Assembly: GCF_036370855.1 (NCBI RefSeq)
Contig: NC_088102.1
Span: 19,325,001 to 19,389,000, forward strand
Source of the DNA: Dromaius novaehollandiae
Taxonomy: Eukaryota; Chordata; Aves; Casuariiformes; Dromaiidae
Direction: 5' to 3'
DNA length: 64,000 nucleotides
How positions within the stretch are numbered: the first letter of the stretch is position 1; the number at the start of each line of letters is the position of its first letter. Both the position numbers and the translations under genes were made by a program. The notes under the pieces were generated by a model. The model worked only from the letters and a program-made list of their open reading frames with translations. It was not told where the DNA came from and ran no database searches. Below are positions 40,701 through 55,700 of this stretch, in pieces.

Positions 40701-43700
40701 AGTTTTTATATTTAGCTGGAAATACAAGCTACTTCTCCAAGCTTCCCAGAGATTCAGCTACAGATCCTTTGGTTTAGATACAGCTCCTTTCCCTCGAGTT
40801 AACAAACTTCTCATCCTCCAAATATGGGGGAAAAAAATCCTTTCTTGTGCATTACAAGTGACTGTGGAGGGTTTGTATTTCACCAGTTAAAGGATATAGA
40901 CATTTGAAGTCAGATTTGTAATATTCACTGCTTTCTTTCTCCAGCATATGTGTACTATTTGCTCTCTCCTGACTTAAAATTCATTACCAGCTTAAGTGTA
41001 CTGTCTAGTCTTCCTTTTTTGGTAGTCTATATAGTAAAAGTATAAAGACTATGCAATTATCTTAGTTGTTGATACTTATTGTGTTATTTCTCTCCAGAAA
41101 AAGTCAATGGTTGCTGTTTACAAGATAAGAAATCGCAGACTGCAAAAGAATACAAAATTTCCAATGTTTGAATTTCCAAACACTAGTTTTTTGCCATGTG
41201 GAATGTTTTTCCACCCAGAAACTCATTTTCTGTATGTTTATGGAAATGAGGTATGTATACAAAGATGGTAATATTGAAGTTCAGTGTAACGTAAATTATT
41301 ACTTTTGGTGGAATTAAAAGGTCCAAACCTGTTGTTAGGACTATTTCTGCAAAGTTCTTGCTGATTGCAGTGGAATCAAGCTCATTATCATTAGATTTTC
41401 TTGCATTTTCCAGTTACTGGACTCATTTGTGTTGCAGGGTTTGAGTTGTCTCTGTCAGATTTAAATTGCTGTGAGACTTTATGAAATGACTTATTAGTTA
41501 TTCAGCATCTGTAAAGTTGTCAGAAATGGGTCTTTAGTGAGGAAATACTTCCTTTTAGTTTTCTGGTGAGTACTCAAGAAGCTATTCATAAACAACTTTT
41601 AGTTAAGGGGAAATCCTGAATCAACAGAAAGAGGTTATCTATTATAAACAAAATTCTGTATTCTGGCAGTTTGGTCTGTTCACGGTACTTGTATACATGT
41701 ATACATTACTGAATACATTAATGAAATAGATTACATTTTTACACCTGCTAGAATAGATATGTATTGTTTTCAGAAAATATTAATTAAGTAATAATCTTTT
41801 TGGAGGCTCTGCTTCTAATTAAAAATGGAAAACTCAGCAGTGACTATTATTTCTTTCATAGGTGTGGTTATCCAGTGATGGAGGCAATTCTTTTCACTTA
41901 TTAATCAGTCTGGAAAATGAAAAAATTGTAAAAACAAAGACGTGTGTGTACACTCATTCAGTTGCATTTGTGAGTGATAAGGGAAGCATTTTCTTCAGTA
42001 AGGCGGGTGAGGAATTTAAACCTACTTCTGCAGTGAAATGAAGCATGACAACTGCTAGAAAAGGCTTCTTCATTAACCACTCTTCATGCACTCCTTGTTA
42101 ATGCTATTCCACAGTAAAAAGTTTGAAGGGTTACCGAAAGTCTTTGAAACTCTAGTCATATTAATACTTTACATTTGAAGGGTTACCGAAAGTCTTTGAA
42201 ACTCTAGTCATATTAATACTTTACATTAGTAAGTTCTGAGTGAATTGCCAGGTTAGAATAGTTAAAGCAGAGACAAGATTTGTACAAAGAAGTAGTGTTA
42301 TATTAGTTGTATAGTTGGAAGAGTGAACCTTGTAAGCGCGCGCTCCTTCTAGTTTGAAGAGTAGCAGGCTTCAGGCCAAGCATTATACTGATATCAACAT
42401 ACAAAGTCAAACAAGGAAAGTGTAGTATGGGATTGTGCTAAGCATGAGGAATCATGCTTCACTAAATGCTCAGAGGCTATCAAAGGACCCAGTGAGCTAG
42501 TCACTCATATACCATATTTTCCTTGTTCATCTGCTGCAGGATGCAGATGGCTGTAATAGAGTAGCTCCTGTATTGTCATTGTACAGACTGCATCTGAATA
42601 GGCAGACTTGTCATTTCTCCTTCTCCATTTGTGATAGTGTGCCATGTATAGCATACTAAGATAAAATTGGTTATATAGATGGTATCAGGAAAGTATAGAT
42701 GTAATTTAGCTGCCTTTTAGTTCAGCTCCTCACTTGAAAATGAGAGCATCTATAAGAAGGTAACTCTTCACGTGTCACTTTCTATGACATAACAGTGATT
42801 CAGTAATCTAAGAGCTGCTGTTTTTAGTTGAATATTTTTGTACTATACCATGAAGGAGGAGAAAACGTGATGTTATTTTTGCTTAGTGGAATCCAAATTC
42901 AGCTTGTTCATCACTCCACTAATATAGAAAGAAACCTATTAAGATGGATATGCATACACAGATTTCACTGGAGAATGCACTTACTGATGTTTTATCAAGA
43001 AGTAAACCATGTGTGGAAAAATTACAAAAATCAGTAGTAATTTTGCCATTTTTTTCCCCCCACAGTTCAGGTTGAGCCCTAGGATTTCTAATCCTATAAC
43101 AAGCTGCATGTACATGAAGCCCTCTTTTCTTGTAGAACTTCCTTGAATATATTAGACATAAGTATACCCCAGTGACCAGTGCAGGCTAATGCACATGATA
43201 TCTTTTGAGGTATCTTAGGAGAAAAAAATTCCATTCTGCTTGCTTGTCAGTTTGTTTTAAAGAGGTTTTTCCCCATTAATATACTGTGAGAATGTTTCTT
43301 TAGAGATATATCAAAGCAAGAGATCTGACTAGAACTACTGAACCTTATAACTACCACTTTATCAGCTTAAGCAGCATGACTTTTGCCTTTTCCTCATATG
43401 CATTATCTTCTTTTAACTTATTGCCTGTATTTCTCCTCTGTAGGTTTGGAAACATATGCCAGGTCTGCGACTTCAACAAGAAGTGTTTTCAGTTTATACT
43501 GTGACCACTTGGGAGCTTTGCGTCTAATTAATGTTAATGAGTCAAATATTGACAGGCTGCACATAAGAAAGCTAGATGTTTTAACATCAGTGGAGGTCAG
43601 CTGTCAAAAAATTTAACTAACTGTTGCAAAATATCCTTAAAATCTGTAAGGAGCAGTTTGTCTCTCACTGTGCACAAGTGCAAGAAAATTGTGTGTGCAA

Positions 43701-46700
43701 GAAATAGAATCAAATTTATCCTTATGGTATGGAAAATGCCAGGCTATAGCACATGTACGGCTGTACGTACATTTTAAATGTATAACCTGCACTATGTTGC
43801 AGCTGTTCAGCATTCAGGAGAATAGATAGCTATGAATCCTTTAGTGCTAGTCTCCACTGTACCACAGACAGAGTGAACTGAGCTCTATATTTAGAGCCAC
43901 TCTTCAGCTCCCTCCAAAGGGAGCACGCTTGACCTAGCTGGTGTTGCCAGGCTGCACTTGACTGGTGGAGAGGGTTTGAGCTGTAACTTCCCTGGAGTTT
44001 CCCTGAGGCTCTGTTTAAAAACTGTTGGCAGTTAGTCAGCTTCCATGGTCTGCTGCTAAGGCAGTTTTAAGTGATAAGTTACATATCACAGTTAGTAATT
44101 CCTCTGTTTCACTCCTGAATCCCTTTAGAATTCCTGAGTGAAACCATCCAGGCGGTGGGTTTGCCCCTGTCCTTCAGTCTCAGCTATTGATGCTGCCATT
44201 TGAAGCAGCCCCTACACAGAAGGTTCCACAGGGGGAACTCCCCAGCTTCTCCACAGCTGATGTAGCTACCAGAAATTCACTTAGTTTTTCTGCTATGGTC
44301 CTGTTTTTTCTGAGCACTTCTATAATTTAATTGGTCCTAGAAACTATCTAGCAAGTTTCCCACTCCTGATGTGTTTGAAAAATAATTTTGTACTATCTCT
44401 GTGCCTTTTGTAAGCTTTTCCTCAAGCTTTGTGTGGCTTGTCGTCTGTGTTTATGCACCCAACCAGCCAAAAGTTACAATATCATCTAGTATCATCTCCA
44501 GTTTTTGAAGGACACCTTTTACTTCTAATAGCATTTCTCACCCAGTGTTTAATCTAAGGACACCATGGACATATGTAAGGGTCAGGAGCAAGTCAAGAGC
44601 TGTTTCAACTCCTGTGGGTTCCCTAACCAGCTATTCCATGAAGCAATCAGTGATGGAATCTAAACATTAGGTTTTGGTATCACATCTTGATGGGACATTT
44701 AACCAATATTCAATCCCAATTAGTGGGATAACAAGTTTCCCATTATTACTATATTCCTTACCTTCACATCCTGCTTGATCACTCTCAGGATGTCCCAGGT
44801 GCTCTTACCATGCTGGTCTGGCAGTGAGTAACACAGTCCTTCCACTGCATTTTTCCTATTCATTTTCCGGATTTCAGAGTTCCTGATGTTACTGGTTGAC
44901 AGAGGTAGCTTGAAAATTGGATTTGACTCTAAACTTTCTTTGACATATAGTGCCACTAACTGTACTGACACAGCTAGCTCCTCCTTTTATACTTTGTACC
45001 TGACTGTTACTGTTCTACTGATAATGGCATAATCAGAATATTATACCTGCTAAACCAATGTGAGTACTACCAATTATCATCCAATAATATAATCCTACTA
45101 TCATTTATTATTCCTTTTTCATGATATTATAAATCAGTACAAAAATGGTCTAAAGGAATACGTTGATTGCTGTTTAGAGATTTTTGACAAGAGTCAAACA
45201 GTTCAGCTAGTACAGGTTTTCCTTTGCTATAAAAAATAAACAATTGTGGTATTACAGATTCTACTATTTTGAGACCAAATAAATGTAACTTTTAAAATTA
45301 TAGTTATTCTATGGGCAAGATTTCCATCACAAGGAAAATAAACAGCCTCTTTTATAGGAATTAATAATTTTCATTGATTCCATTTCACAATAGCTTTAAG
45401 ACTGGATTATGGGGCATCAAAATAAGTTTATATTCTATCATATTAGATAAAGTATAACTAAAAAGATGACCGCCGCCTTTTCTCTGATATTTTAGGAGGT
45501 AAACAAATTATTTGACCATGCATTGTCTCCGCAATATATCACAGAACAGCAAATGATATTTTTTGAGCATAATTCACCTAGCAGAAGGAAGAGGAGTATC
45601 AAGAGCTCAAGTATTCATTACCTGCATAAAGGTCAAGTTATACAATATTGGTAAGATGATAATGATAATATATTAAGACTTAATAAGTCAGAGTATTTAA
45701 TTCTTTCAAATGTTAACTAGCAAGAGGGCATTGGCAAAATACATTATAGTTCATATTTTGATTTTTTTGATATGCTATTTTAGAAATTTAGAAATAAATA
45801 CCAAAATGTTTTACCAAATGTCAAGTTTCATAATTTGGTTGCAGACATATGGGTGGCATTTTTTTTGTCAATTATTACTTTTTTTTCACTCTTCAAAAAT
45901 AGATCCACTCTTGTTTTGGTTCAAGCAAAGGTTTGCTGAAACTCTGAATTCTCAGAGACTGTTAAAAAGTTATTATTTGTCAGGTAGTTAATAGCAAAGA
46001 TTAGAAATATTACCTCTCTTCCCTTGTAATTGATTGCTGGAGTGACATAAGCAGCATATAATCTAGTTAAAATAACAGCCATTTGAGAGAGTCACAGTTA
46101 ATATTTATTAGAAGCCTGCTGAGTCTAGTATTTAAGACTGCTGTATCTGATCCTTAAAATGCAATGTTGTAGTTTTTATAAAACCTAGGATTATTGTGAC
46201 TTCTTACTTGTTTTCTTCCTATGTGCTAATATTATGTGTTGAATCAGTACTTTACTGGTGCAATACACTTAGTAGACTCTAGTAGGGACCAACAAGAGTG
46301 GACCAAGCCTTATTTTCAGCTGACCCTTAGGTGTTTGTAGTTATATCAGTATTTAAATTTTGTAAATGAATGTAGTGCTCATTAAAACAGCATACTAATA
46401 CATTTATAGTGCCAAAGGTATCCGGTCCACAACGCATGTATTGGACCCTGGGCCAAGTAGTCCAGTGTGACTTACATTCATACTCCTCAGGGGTATTTGA
46501 GGCTTTGTTCAATCTACAAAGGATTTGCAGTGTCCTTCTGTTACAAACCAATAACATTGTGTACAAGCGTTTTCTCATTTTACTGAGAATGCTTATCTGT
46601 ATGTTGCATTTCTAACCTATGGACTGGAGACCAGACTGTCTCAGTCACTAGTGTTTACTGATGTGCACCTGAACCCTCTGTGTCTTTGAGACTTTCAGCT

Positions 46701-49700
46701 TCCATCTTTAAAGGAAGCAGAATGGCCATCAAATCACTTGTTTTTTCACAGCCAGAGCTGTAGGAGAAGGCAGAGCTGTCAGTAGGCATCTCCTGCTCTT
46801 GTTTTCAGTTTGTCTTATTGTAAATGATGGTAGGCAGAAGGGACTCTCCTTAAATTGTTGTAGGATGCCAGAGTTCAGTTAATTAGAGTAGATTTTAGTT
46901 GTGGTGAATTCTTCATATTTGTTTACACAATACAAGGAGGTGCCCTTAGAGCCAGTTAAAAATATCTCCTGATTCCGGGTCTTGTTTTCCAAGTGATGCT
47001 ATACTCCTCAGCAACAGGTTCTCAAAGTGTTTGTTCTTCTTCACAGAGGCACAAAAGAGAGAAAATTGTTTCTGTTCTTTTTCTAAAACAACTGAACAGA
47101 CTCAAGATGTTACAAATAATTTCCTGAATCTACAGGGCCTATCTCATACACCAATAACAGAACACATCAAGCTCTGAACAGCCCTCCATTGAAAGTACTT
47201 GGTAGTTCTTCTTCTAACATGCTGTATGGGACATCTTTTTCAGCCCCCAACTATTTATTTGGCAATCAGTCTGAGAGCACAGATCCTTGTATTACTTCTC
47301 TAAGGACCACAAGAATGGATTTCTTGTTAAAGGAAGCTGAAGTCTATGCTTGATTATTCTGGTGTCTCTAAAGAACTGTCCTTCAGAGCAGCAGTACCAA
47401 TTACTTCCTCATATTTGCATACACAGTCTGCAGTACAAAGTAGGCATTCTGCACAGATGCTTGGAATCTCTGCTTTGACTAGAACAAGTTCTGAAAGTGA
47501 GGGCACAATCCATTCAGCACAACTTACTGGGTCTGCCTTTAGCTGGGTACTGATGCCATCAATATTGCAATTTCCAATACCAAATGTTCATAGATTCCTG
47601 AGTCCCCTGCATGAATCTCATTTCCCAGAAGTCTGGAATAGTTAGAAGATCCTTCTCTTGATGATCTCAGAAACTAATAGGTGTTACTCAAAGATTTGAG
47701 TCAGTATTTTCCTTTTTGAGTATTGATACAACTTTTTGAGTATTGATACAACTCAGTTCAAGGCGAAACAGTTCTGTTATCAAACCTAAACATATCTTTT
47801 CTTATTATTACCTTAGCAGAAGTTTTCAGAAATGGCCAAAGAGAAAGAGAATTTACATAGCATCAGTGAGCATGGTAGATTATTAGTAGCAGCAATACCC
47901 AAGAAGAAGATTTCTTAGCTTACCACTGCTTCCAATAATCTATTGTACTCACTGACACAGTCAGTTTGACAGTCACTATAAGAGATGTCAGTCATTCCTA
48001 AAAGATATGTATCCTTAGCCACCTCCATCTAGGAAATAATTTGTATTCATCGCAGAATCTGCATAATAGTACAAATTCCAGTCCACAGGCACTATAAGAA
48101 TGTTTAAATGCTGTTGCTTTCCGTTTCAGCTCCAGTTTCCACCTATCCGCGTATTGACTTTCCTCATCCTTATTTACTAAATATTTATTTCCCTTTTATG
48201 AGAGTTCACTGGATTCATAGATGTGGTCTGTGAATCTTCAAGTGTGTCCACTGTTAAGTTGATTTATCTTTTTCTCTAGCTGTATCAGTTGTCAGCTGTA
48301 CTCCAAGTATTTGTATCTAAGTTTAAATAGGCAGGTGTGAGGGGGGATTCACTCCCATTCTGCATTTAATGTAATCCTTCATTTATGTGTATATCTGCAG
48401 ACTAAAAGCTTTATGGTGTCTCAACACCACTTCCCCACCATATTCTGTCTTCCATGAAGTTTACATCTGCACCACAACCTAAGCTTTTTTTTTTTTTTTT
48501 TTTTTTTTTGAAATTCCTAAGAGGTTGGTTTTTTTTGAGAATTTGTGTCATATTAAGTAACAAATTCCCATCTCTATTGTCATTCACATCTCTATTGTCT
48601 CCCCCAAACCAAAAAATTCTGGAGAAATGATTGCTCTGCACATTTTAGGTGTCACAATATAGGAAATTTCTTACATTCTTCACTGTCTTTACTGACTATC
48701 TAAGGATCAGGGAATTTCAACTCAAGTATGTGCCAGCTTGTATGAAGGTGTGCTCCAAGACAGCTTATTTAGAACCCACAAGGCATATTACTATGCATTT
48801 TAGCAGAGAAAAAGCAACAACTTCTACTTCTTATGAGTATTCCCATAACATATAGGGATTATAGAAACTGTGCTCTGTGTGTGTGCATATATGTATGCAT
48901 ATATATGTAGCTTAACTCCTCTGAAGACTATAAGTAATTTTGGTGTAGTATCTCAGTTTGAATCTGGTAAAGCTTTGTTTCAGTCACTGAATAACCTGGC
49001 TCAGAGCACCTTTTTCTAGTAACTAATTCTGTGTCCACAGCCATAGAGTACATATGGACATGGCTGCATGAACTCTGTTTACTGAAAGAAAGGTAAGTAA
49101 TTGTTCTTTGGGTTTTTTTCAGCAGACAGGCAAAGGGCTATGCAATCTAAGAATCCAAACCTATTGCATCAGTTAGTAGCATTATGAGGACTTTCTTTCA
49201 AATATTCTTTCATCTGTGCAGGTCACCTAACTTCCGCATCTGATATTGGCCAGTTTGCTTTGACTTTGGAGAGCAATTTCTCTTCGGAATTTGTAGAACG
49301 AGCATGAAGTGTATATGCTGTTTACCTGGGGAATTATCCAACACACAATAAACTAACTTATACTTCCTGTCATTATAGGCCAGTCGGAGCAGCTCTGATA
49401 GTCGGTGATTTCCCACTGGAATATTCACCACATTATTTATCCTCTGTCATTGTAAATGTTCTAGAGAAGTTCCCCATTGAATCTGAAGGAAGCAGTCCCT
49501 GCATAAAATATACATTAACTGTTACGAAACGCTTAAATGACAATAACATAACACTCCACCTTTCTAATCCTGGTAAGTTGCAGATGTAGTCACTCAAGTG
49601 TCATTGATTCTTTATGGTAAAAGGGATCTTCATATACATTCCCTCTTATTTCAAGCCCTGAACTGCAGTCCTGTGTTTCAATACCACTGTTCCCTATTCT

Positions 49701-52700
49701 AAATAGGTACACCACTTTTTTGTGGGCAAAAAGCTCCGCTTGAAATACAAGTGCCGAGAACAGCCTAGCTCAAAAGCCATTGCCTTTGGCAGGTGCGAAA
49801 TACTACTGGATGAGAGATATTTTACCTTTGTGATAATTAGCAGCAGCTCACAGATCGCAGCTCCCAGATCACAGCTCCTGAGTTCTGAACTCAGCAGGAG
49901 TCAAAAGATCCTACACACAGACCGTGGAGGCAAAATTTTCTTCTTGGCAGCTGAACTACCAAAACCTATGCTGAGTCCAGAAGGCAATGAGGGGTTGGTG
50001 GCCATTGCACTCATGGAGGTAAGGCCTTGCCTTTCTTGAGGAGCAGAGTAATAGTTGGCTTACAGAAGCCCTCGCTGCATCCTCCCACTACAAACCCCAG
50101 CATAGTGCAAGCGGCCTGGTCTTGTGAGTAGCAAGGGTTGCCAGGAGCTGTTGCTTCTCTGAGTAGCAGCTCCTGGTTTTCATTCCTGTTGAGTTCATAA
50201 CCTAAGGTTTTAACCTCATAAAATAAACATTTTCTGCTTATTTCAAGCATTGCATGTACATGTGGGTATAGGTGCCTGTATATGTAATGAGGTTCTTAAA
50301 TATTCTTTTCATTTTAGTTGTGGTATGCTAGGAACATTGTTATACAATCATTTTAGAAATCACTATAGTATAGTAAAGATGTTATCATTTACTTCTTCTT
50401 CTTCTTCTTCTTCTTATTATTATTATTATTATTATTATGGATTGCTAGCACTCCAAAACTTGTTGTTGCCTTCTCACAACTAAGTCACTTTAAGAGCTTG
50501 TGGGAGCAAAATCCACTACAGTGCAAAGTCAGCTGCCAGCATTCTGATCACCTTCAGCAGTGTTGCAGAGTGTTTTACACATACTAGTCTGGTAAGATGA
50601 GGAAGAGGAAAAATCATTGCTCCATCCATCTGCCCCATCTCTCCAGCTGAGCTGGCTGCAGTACAGGTGAAAATGTGATGACTTTAGATAAAGATAATCC
50701 AAAAGTCAAAACTGCATTATCTTTCTTTTTGATGTATGCTAAATTTAGTATGCATATTAGTTCAACTAAGAATAAATTGGTGACTGGAGTCAGCTATTTG
50801 ATTACAAACGTATGTTCTTTGAATGCAGGAGGCATGAAGTGTTTGGGTTTTTTTGTTTGTTGTTTGGCTTTTTTGGTGAAAAAGCCACTTTGAGCCACTG
50901 CTCAGGCCAAGATGCTTTGTCTCTTTCATTTTTGCTAGTATTTATTCTACTGTTTCTTGGCTTTCTGCTCCTTTATCTGTCATTTCCTGTGTTTTTTTTT
51001 CCCCCACTCCTTCCACTTCGCCCTCACTGAGACAACACTCCCTTTCAGCCAGTCTTTGTGCTCCAGTTTTCCACGTGATCTTGTTTGAGGCAGACACCCC
51101 TCAGATTTCATCTGTTTCATAAAGGAGCTAAGACTCTGCCTTTCTCCTGATCGAAGGTGGTTGCTATACCCAGCAGTGCCACAAGTATAGTGGAACGCAT
51201 CTTCTTTCAACATACAGTCCTGATGAGGTTTAAAAGGCCTAATCAGCAGTCTTAAAATAGTGACAGAAACTCAAATCTTCCTTTCCCAGACATAATACAG
51301 TGACCTGACACCTATATCAGTAATTTCTTTTCAGTTTTTCTTACTATGTCCAAAAATGTGTCACTATATTGTTCTGAGGAAAGAATACTGCCTCCCAAAG
51401 TGCCTCTCTTTGTCTAATGAGTTTGTAAGTGCACCCAAAGATCATATCATTATCTACCCTACAGGAAGCTTTAAGCTGATCTGTATTTTCTTAGTAGTTT
51501 GCAAGATCTTTTGTTTGTTACTGGGAAATAGCGAGGTGACTGCTTAAAAGGTCAGCTTCCTATGAAGAATGGTCTTGGTCCAGATGACCATTTATGCCTT
51601 TGTTGACTGAATGTTAACCAGAAAATTTCTGCTTCCGTTGCATTAATTTCTGGTACAGCTTTGCACTGGACAACTCCAAAAGAAATTCCAGAAGCTTCCC
51701 TTCCTCCCTCCTCCCTTTCTTAACTGCACAGCCATTACTAGATTTGCTAGTTAAGATTAAGCAATTGCAGTCCCCCTTGCACTGTTTGTTGGAAGCATTC
51801 AGCACAGTAACAGAGATCGATTTGGCTTCTGAGCATCAAGAAAGTCTGAAGCTAAAACTCCTCAGAAATCTCAGTCATAAAACTAGATTTAACTAATCCC
51901 TTTTCTTAATTTTAATCAAAAGATACTGCATCAGGTAACCACTTTCAGGGTTTCTGCCCTGTCACAGGAGAATGTTTCCAGTATAAAGCAGCTGATCTCC
52001 CTAATGCAACTGTAGCCCGAGTCGTCAAGATGCTCTTCCTAAGACTATTATTTCATGACTATTTATAGCAAAATCCTGATAAAGCTGCTTCAGGACAACT
52101 GTTGTTCAGGTGCACAGTCTTATCCTGCAATAAATACGAGGTAATATGAGGACACTTATCTCACAATGAAGGGAGCATAAACTACATTCCATTGATCACA
52201 GAGTAAGAGCAGCTAGATTTCAGGAGGTTATGCACTAGCTAATCCTGCAGTGGCATACAGAACACACCTGCTTGCTTACTTCTGTGCATGGGCAGACAGA
52301 CAGACAGACGCACTTTCACAGATGAACAGTCCATAAAAGTCCCTGCCTACACATGCCCAGCATATGTCTTTTGGAAATTTTATAGATTCTGGGTGGAGGT
52401 TGCCATTGTTTCGGTTCTCTAATACTAAAAAGATCTCAATCATTTCTTTAATAATTTAGGAAGGACAGCTGTTATATCCACCAGTTTCAAAAGGACTTAA
52501 CCCTATCCAAACTATTCTAACAACTTTTAAAAATTTTTTCACTTCCTGACTGTTGTAAATTATTACTGAGAAGATTAGTATTTATTGTCATGTTTTGAGA
52601 GTGTGCAGAGAATGGACACATGAAAGCAGAAAAATACATGTAAAGCTAGGTAGGTTCTGAAGAAGTAAAAAAGGTAATTTGAAGTGTGAACAAGGAGAGG

Positions 52701-55700
52701 GTGGTCAGCAAAGACCTTTTGAGACCTGAGCTATTTGCATACTTCTTGATTCTTTTAAATGACCTCTTGGGTCATTTAAAAGAACACCCAATGTCAACAT
52801 CTTTGAAAAGCCAGCATGCTCTAAGCCTGAACTGTCCTTTTGGGACAGTGGGATGGGATGTATGTCCCCAATTACTGAACTTTAGCATTGTCCAATAAAA
52901 AAAAAAAATAACCTTTGGTTATTTTTTTTGGTAGCACTATTTAAAATAGTTTGTTTTAAAAGATCGAACTGGAGTAAATTTCCAAGACAAAAAGCAGCTA
53001 TGTCATTCTTAAATTTTGCTGTAAGGATGTGTAAAGTGATTCTGCCTGGTTCCCTTAAGAGCAAGTTCTGTTCTACACCGAAATTTTTTTTTGGTGTAGC
53101 TGTTGAAACATAAAAATTCAGAGACACAGATGTGGCTTCTGCTGCAGTGCACAAAACAGAGTTTAAAGTTATTGGAAAGAAATATAGAGGCCCAGGAAAG
53201 CAGTTTCTATGTCATTTCTTGCCTGTGTATTAGTCAGAAAGGTAGGCAGAGCTGAAAAAAACTGTGGTTAGCTAGGGAGCTTCTATGTCTATCCCATCTC
53301 TGCCTACATTAATGGTATTGGATGGGTGTTTTGGGGGAAGGTGATTACCAAAAATATTTTTAAATGAATTATGGTATAAATGTTACAATCACATGACCTT
53401 ATGTGTCATGTTAAAATGAAGTGCTGATCATGTCACAGATTCTACCTGTAAGAGTGAGATTGCTGTAGCTAACATGAATTCATCAATCAATGTGGAATTT
53501 TACTCAGAAAGTTCTGTTTATGAATATTTTAACTGAAATTATGGGGCAGATTGTTTTGCAATGTGGTCTTTCAAATGGCAAAGGTGAGGAATTATTCAAA
53601 ATGAAGGTCACCATTTAGGCACAGATCTACAGTGCTAAAAATTAACAAACAAAGTTTAACTCTTTGCTTTGCTTTTGTTAGGTAAAGATGGATTTAGAAT
53701 CACTGATGTGGAAAAGACAGTGGTGATTCCAGGGAGCAGCAGCTTCCTAATCATGGCCGTTCTGGACAATCAGACTGCAATAGCAGAGCCCACCATGCCT
53801 AACAAGGTGCCTTTCAACATAAGCTTTCCATCCAAGCAATGGTTCATGCATAACTTTGGTACTATAAATGGAAAAAAATGGGACCTGAAGTTAGACACAT
53901 GCAGATATTCAATACAAGAGCATAACCATATAGCAAAGAATGCCATTAAATACTTGGATCTGGACACAACTTACAATTTCATGTTCAGAGTAACCCCTCA
54001 ATATACAGGTAAGAGACTTGGCATTTAGTCCTTTTTTAAGTTTATAATTTGTATGCAATGCATGCAATGGCCGTTAGCTGGTTTGGATAACTTTATGCAG
54101 CCCAACAATCTCAGCAAAGATAAACCTGGAGTTTCTCTACTAAAATCTCTGTCCTTATTTTCAAACACTATTTTGTGGAAATTTTATTCTAAATGCTTGC
54201 TTTCAGCCAAAAGTGAATTTTACCAGATTCTATCTCTCTCTTCTTTCCCACTAAGAAGTAAAAGCACTTTACTTTGGCTGTTATGAAATCTTTTAAGTCT
54301 CTTTCAATTCGATAGTGTCCACACACACATTGTCTTTATTTCTGTAACTTAGCACTGGGTTAATTTAAAAGCTGAAACTAACTATACATCTGTAACTTTG
54401 ATTGAATGTCTCAAAGTTAATTTGGGAAGTGGCACCTTTCCATTGATTTAAATGAGCTACACATATGACCCTTTGTTTTTGTTAAGGAAGAGTGGCTTTT
54501 CACAATTTTCAAATGAAAAACATACACATAAATATAGTTTATGACATTCAAAGTAAAGCTGAATGTTTTATTTTTAAAATTATTTATTCACTTTCTATTG
54601 CATATGAACATATACATGTATGCCCTTCACGCCCAGACCCCACTTTTTAAGTAGCTGGCCCTTAATAGATCATTGAATAAATCAGATTAATAAAATAGAA
54701 GAAAAGAGAATGTACGTAACAGTGATGACTGCTTACATAGAATCTTAATATAACATAAAAAAATGAGTGGTTTGACCTGTATGTATGTAAAATTTACTAA
54801 GAGCAAAGAAAAACATTAACAATAGGCAGTTTTAGAAAGTCCTGTGATTTATTACAGTTCTTGATGCTATGCCTACTTGTATATGAAATGAATGCATATG
54901 AAATAATTTTAATTATGATTTTAATTATGTAAAAAATACTGTGGATTATGGTAACATTTGTCTTGTAAAGCAAATTATTTCTAATGGTAAAAGTTTGCAT
55001 TGGGGAGCTGTTTAAGAGGAGATTATTGTAATTATTAATATAAACATCTCTCATCCAGACTTGAGAAGGGTAATTCTGCAGTAACTGATGTTGACTAGCA
55101 GAAGTTGGAACTCATCCTGATGGACAATTCACTGAAAATAAAAGCATATGGTAGTGTCATTGGTGCTGTTCAAATCACTGAGAAAAACAGCCCCTAGATA
55201 AGTCTTTGACATTCCAAATTAGAAGGACAAAACACTCCAAAGACACATTTTCTAAAGATTACAGCATTTATGAATTCAGATCCATTTGGGAAATTAAAGA
55301 CACTTGTGCTCCTAAACCCCCAAGGCACATGTGAAAACACCAGTTCTCACTTACAGAAAGGAGGCCAAGTCCTGACCTGTGCATCTGATATGACTTGAGC
55401 AACATCCACCTATCTGGGGAGGCAGGGAGGAATTCAAGGGATAGGCACTGCTCTGGACACAGCACTACTTTCTCCTAGGCTGAGCAAGCACTCAGCTGAT
55501 TCCGAAGAGTAATACCAGGATTTATAGCTGATTTTGCTGGGAGTAGGTGACCTGTCAAGGTGCCTTCCTTGCCCAAGAGTTTCCATAAAGAAACTTACAG
55601 AAAAAGCATGTGCACCCTCCAGGAATGCTAATATCTTGATAGTCAAATTATTACTTTTGGTCCCAGTTAATAGCTTCAGTGCTACCTGTCTAACCTTTCT

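Larger units (their letters stand above)
45651..49378 (+). other. CATSPERB: CATSPERB intron 16
   Basis: 3,728 bases between GTAAGATGA and CATTATAG. It holds the 20-bp tandem duplication and the 25-T run. An open frame at 47346-47645 (+, 99 codons) is serine-rich and unlike any known protein. The 46.9-48.4 kb part may be an unrecognised mobile element. Confidence 0.85.

Noticed and set aside
48485..48509. Poly-T run as the tail of a processed pseudogene
   Set aside because: The adjacent sequence on the expected side shows no recognisable gene, and no target-site duplication was found.
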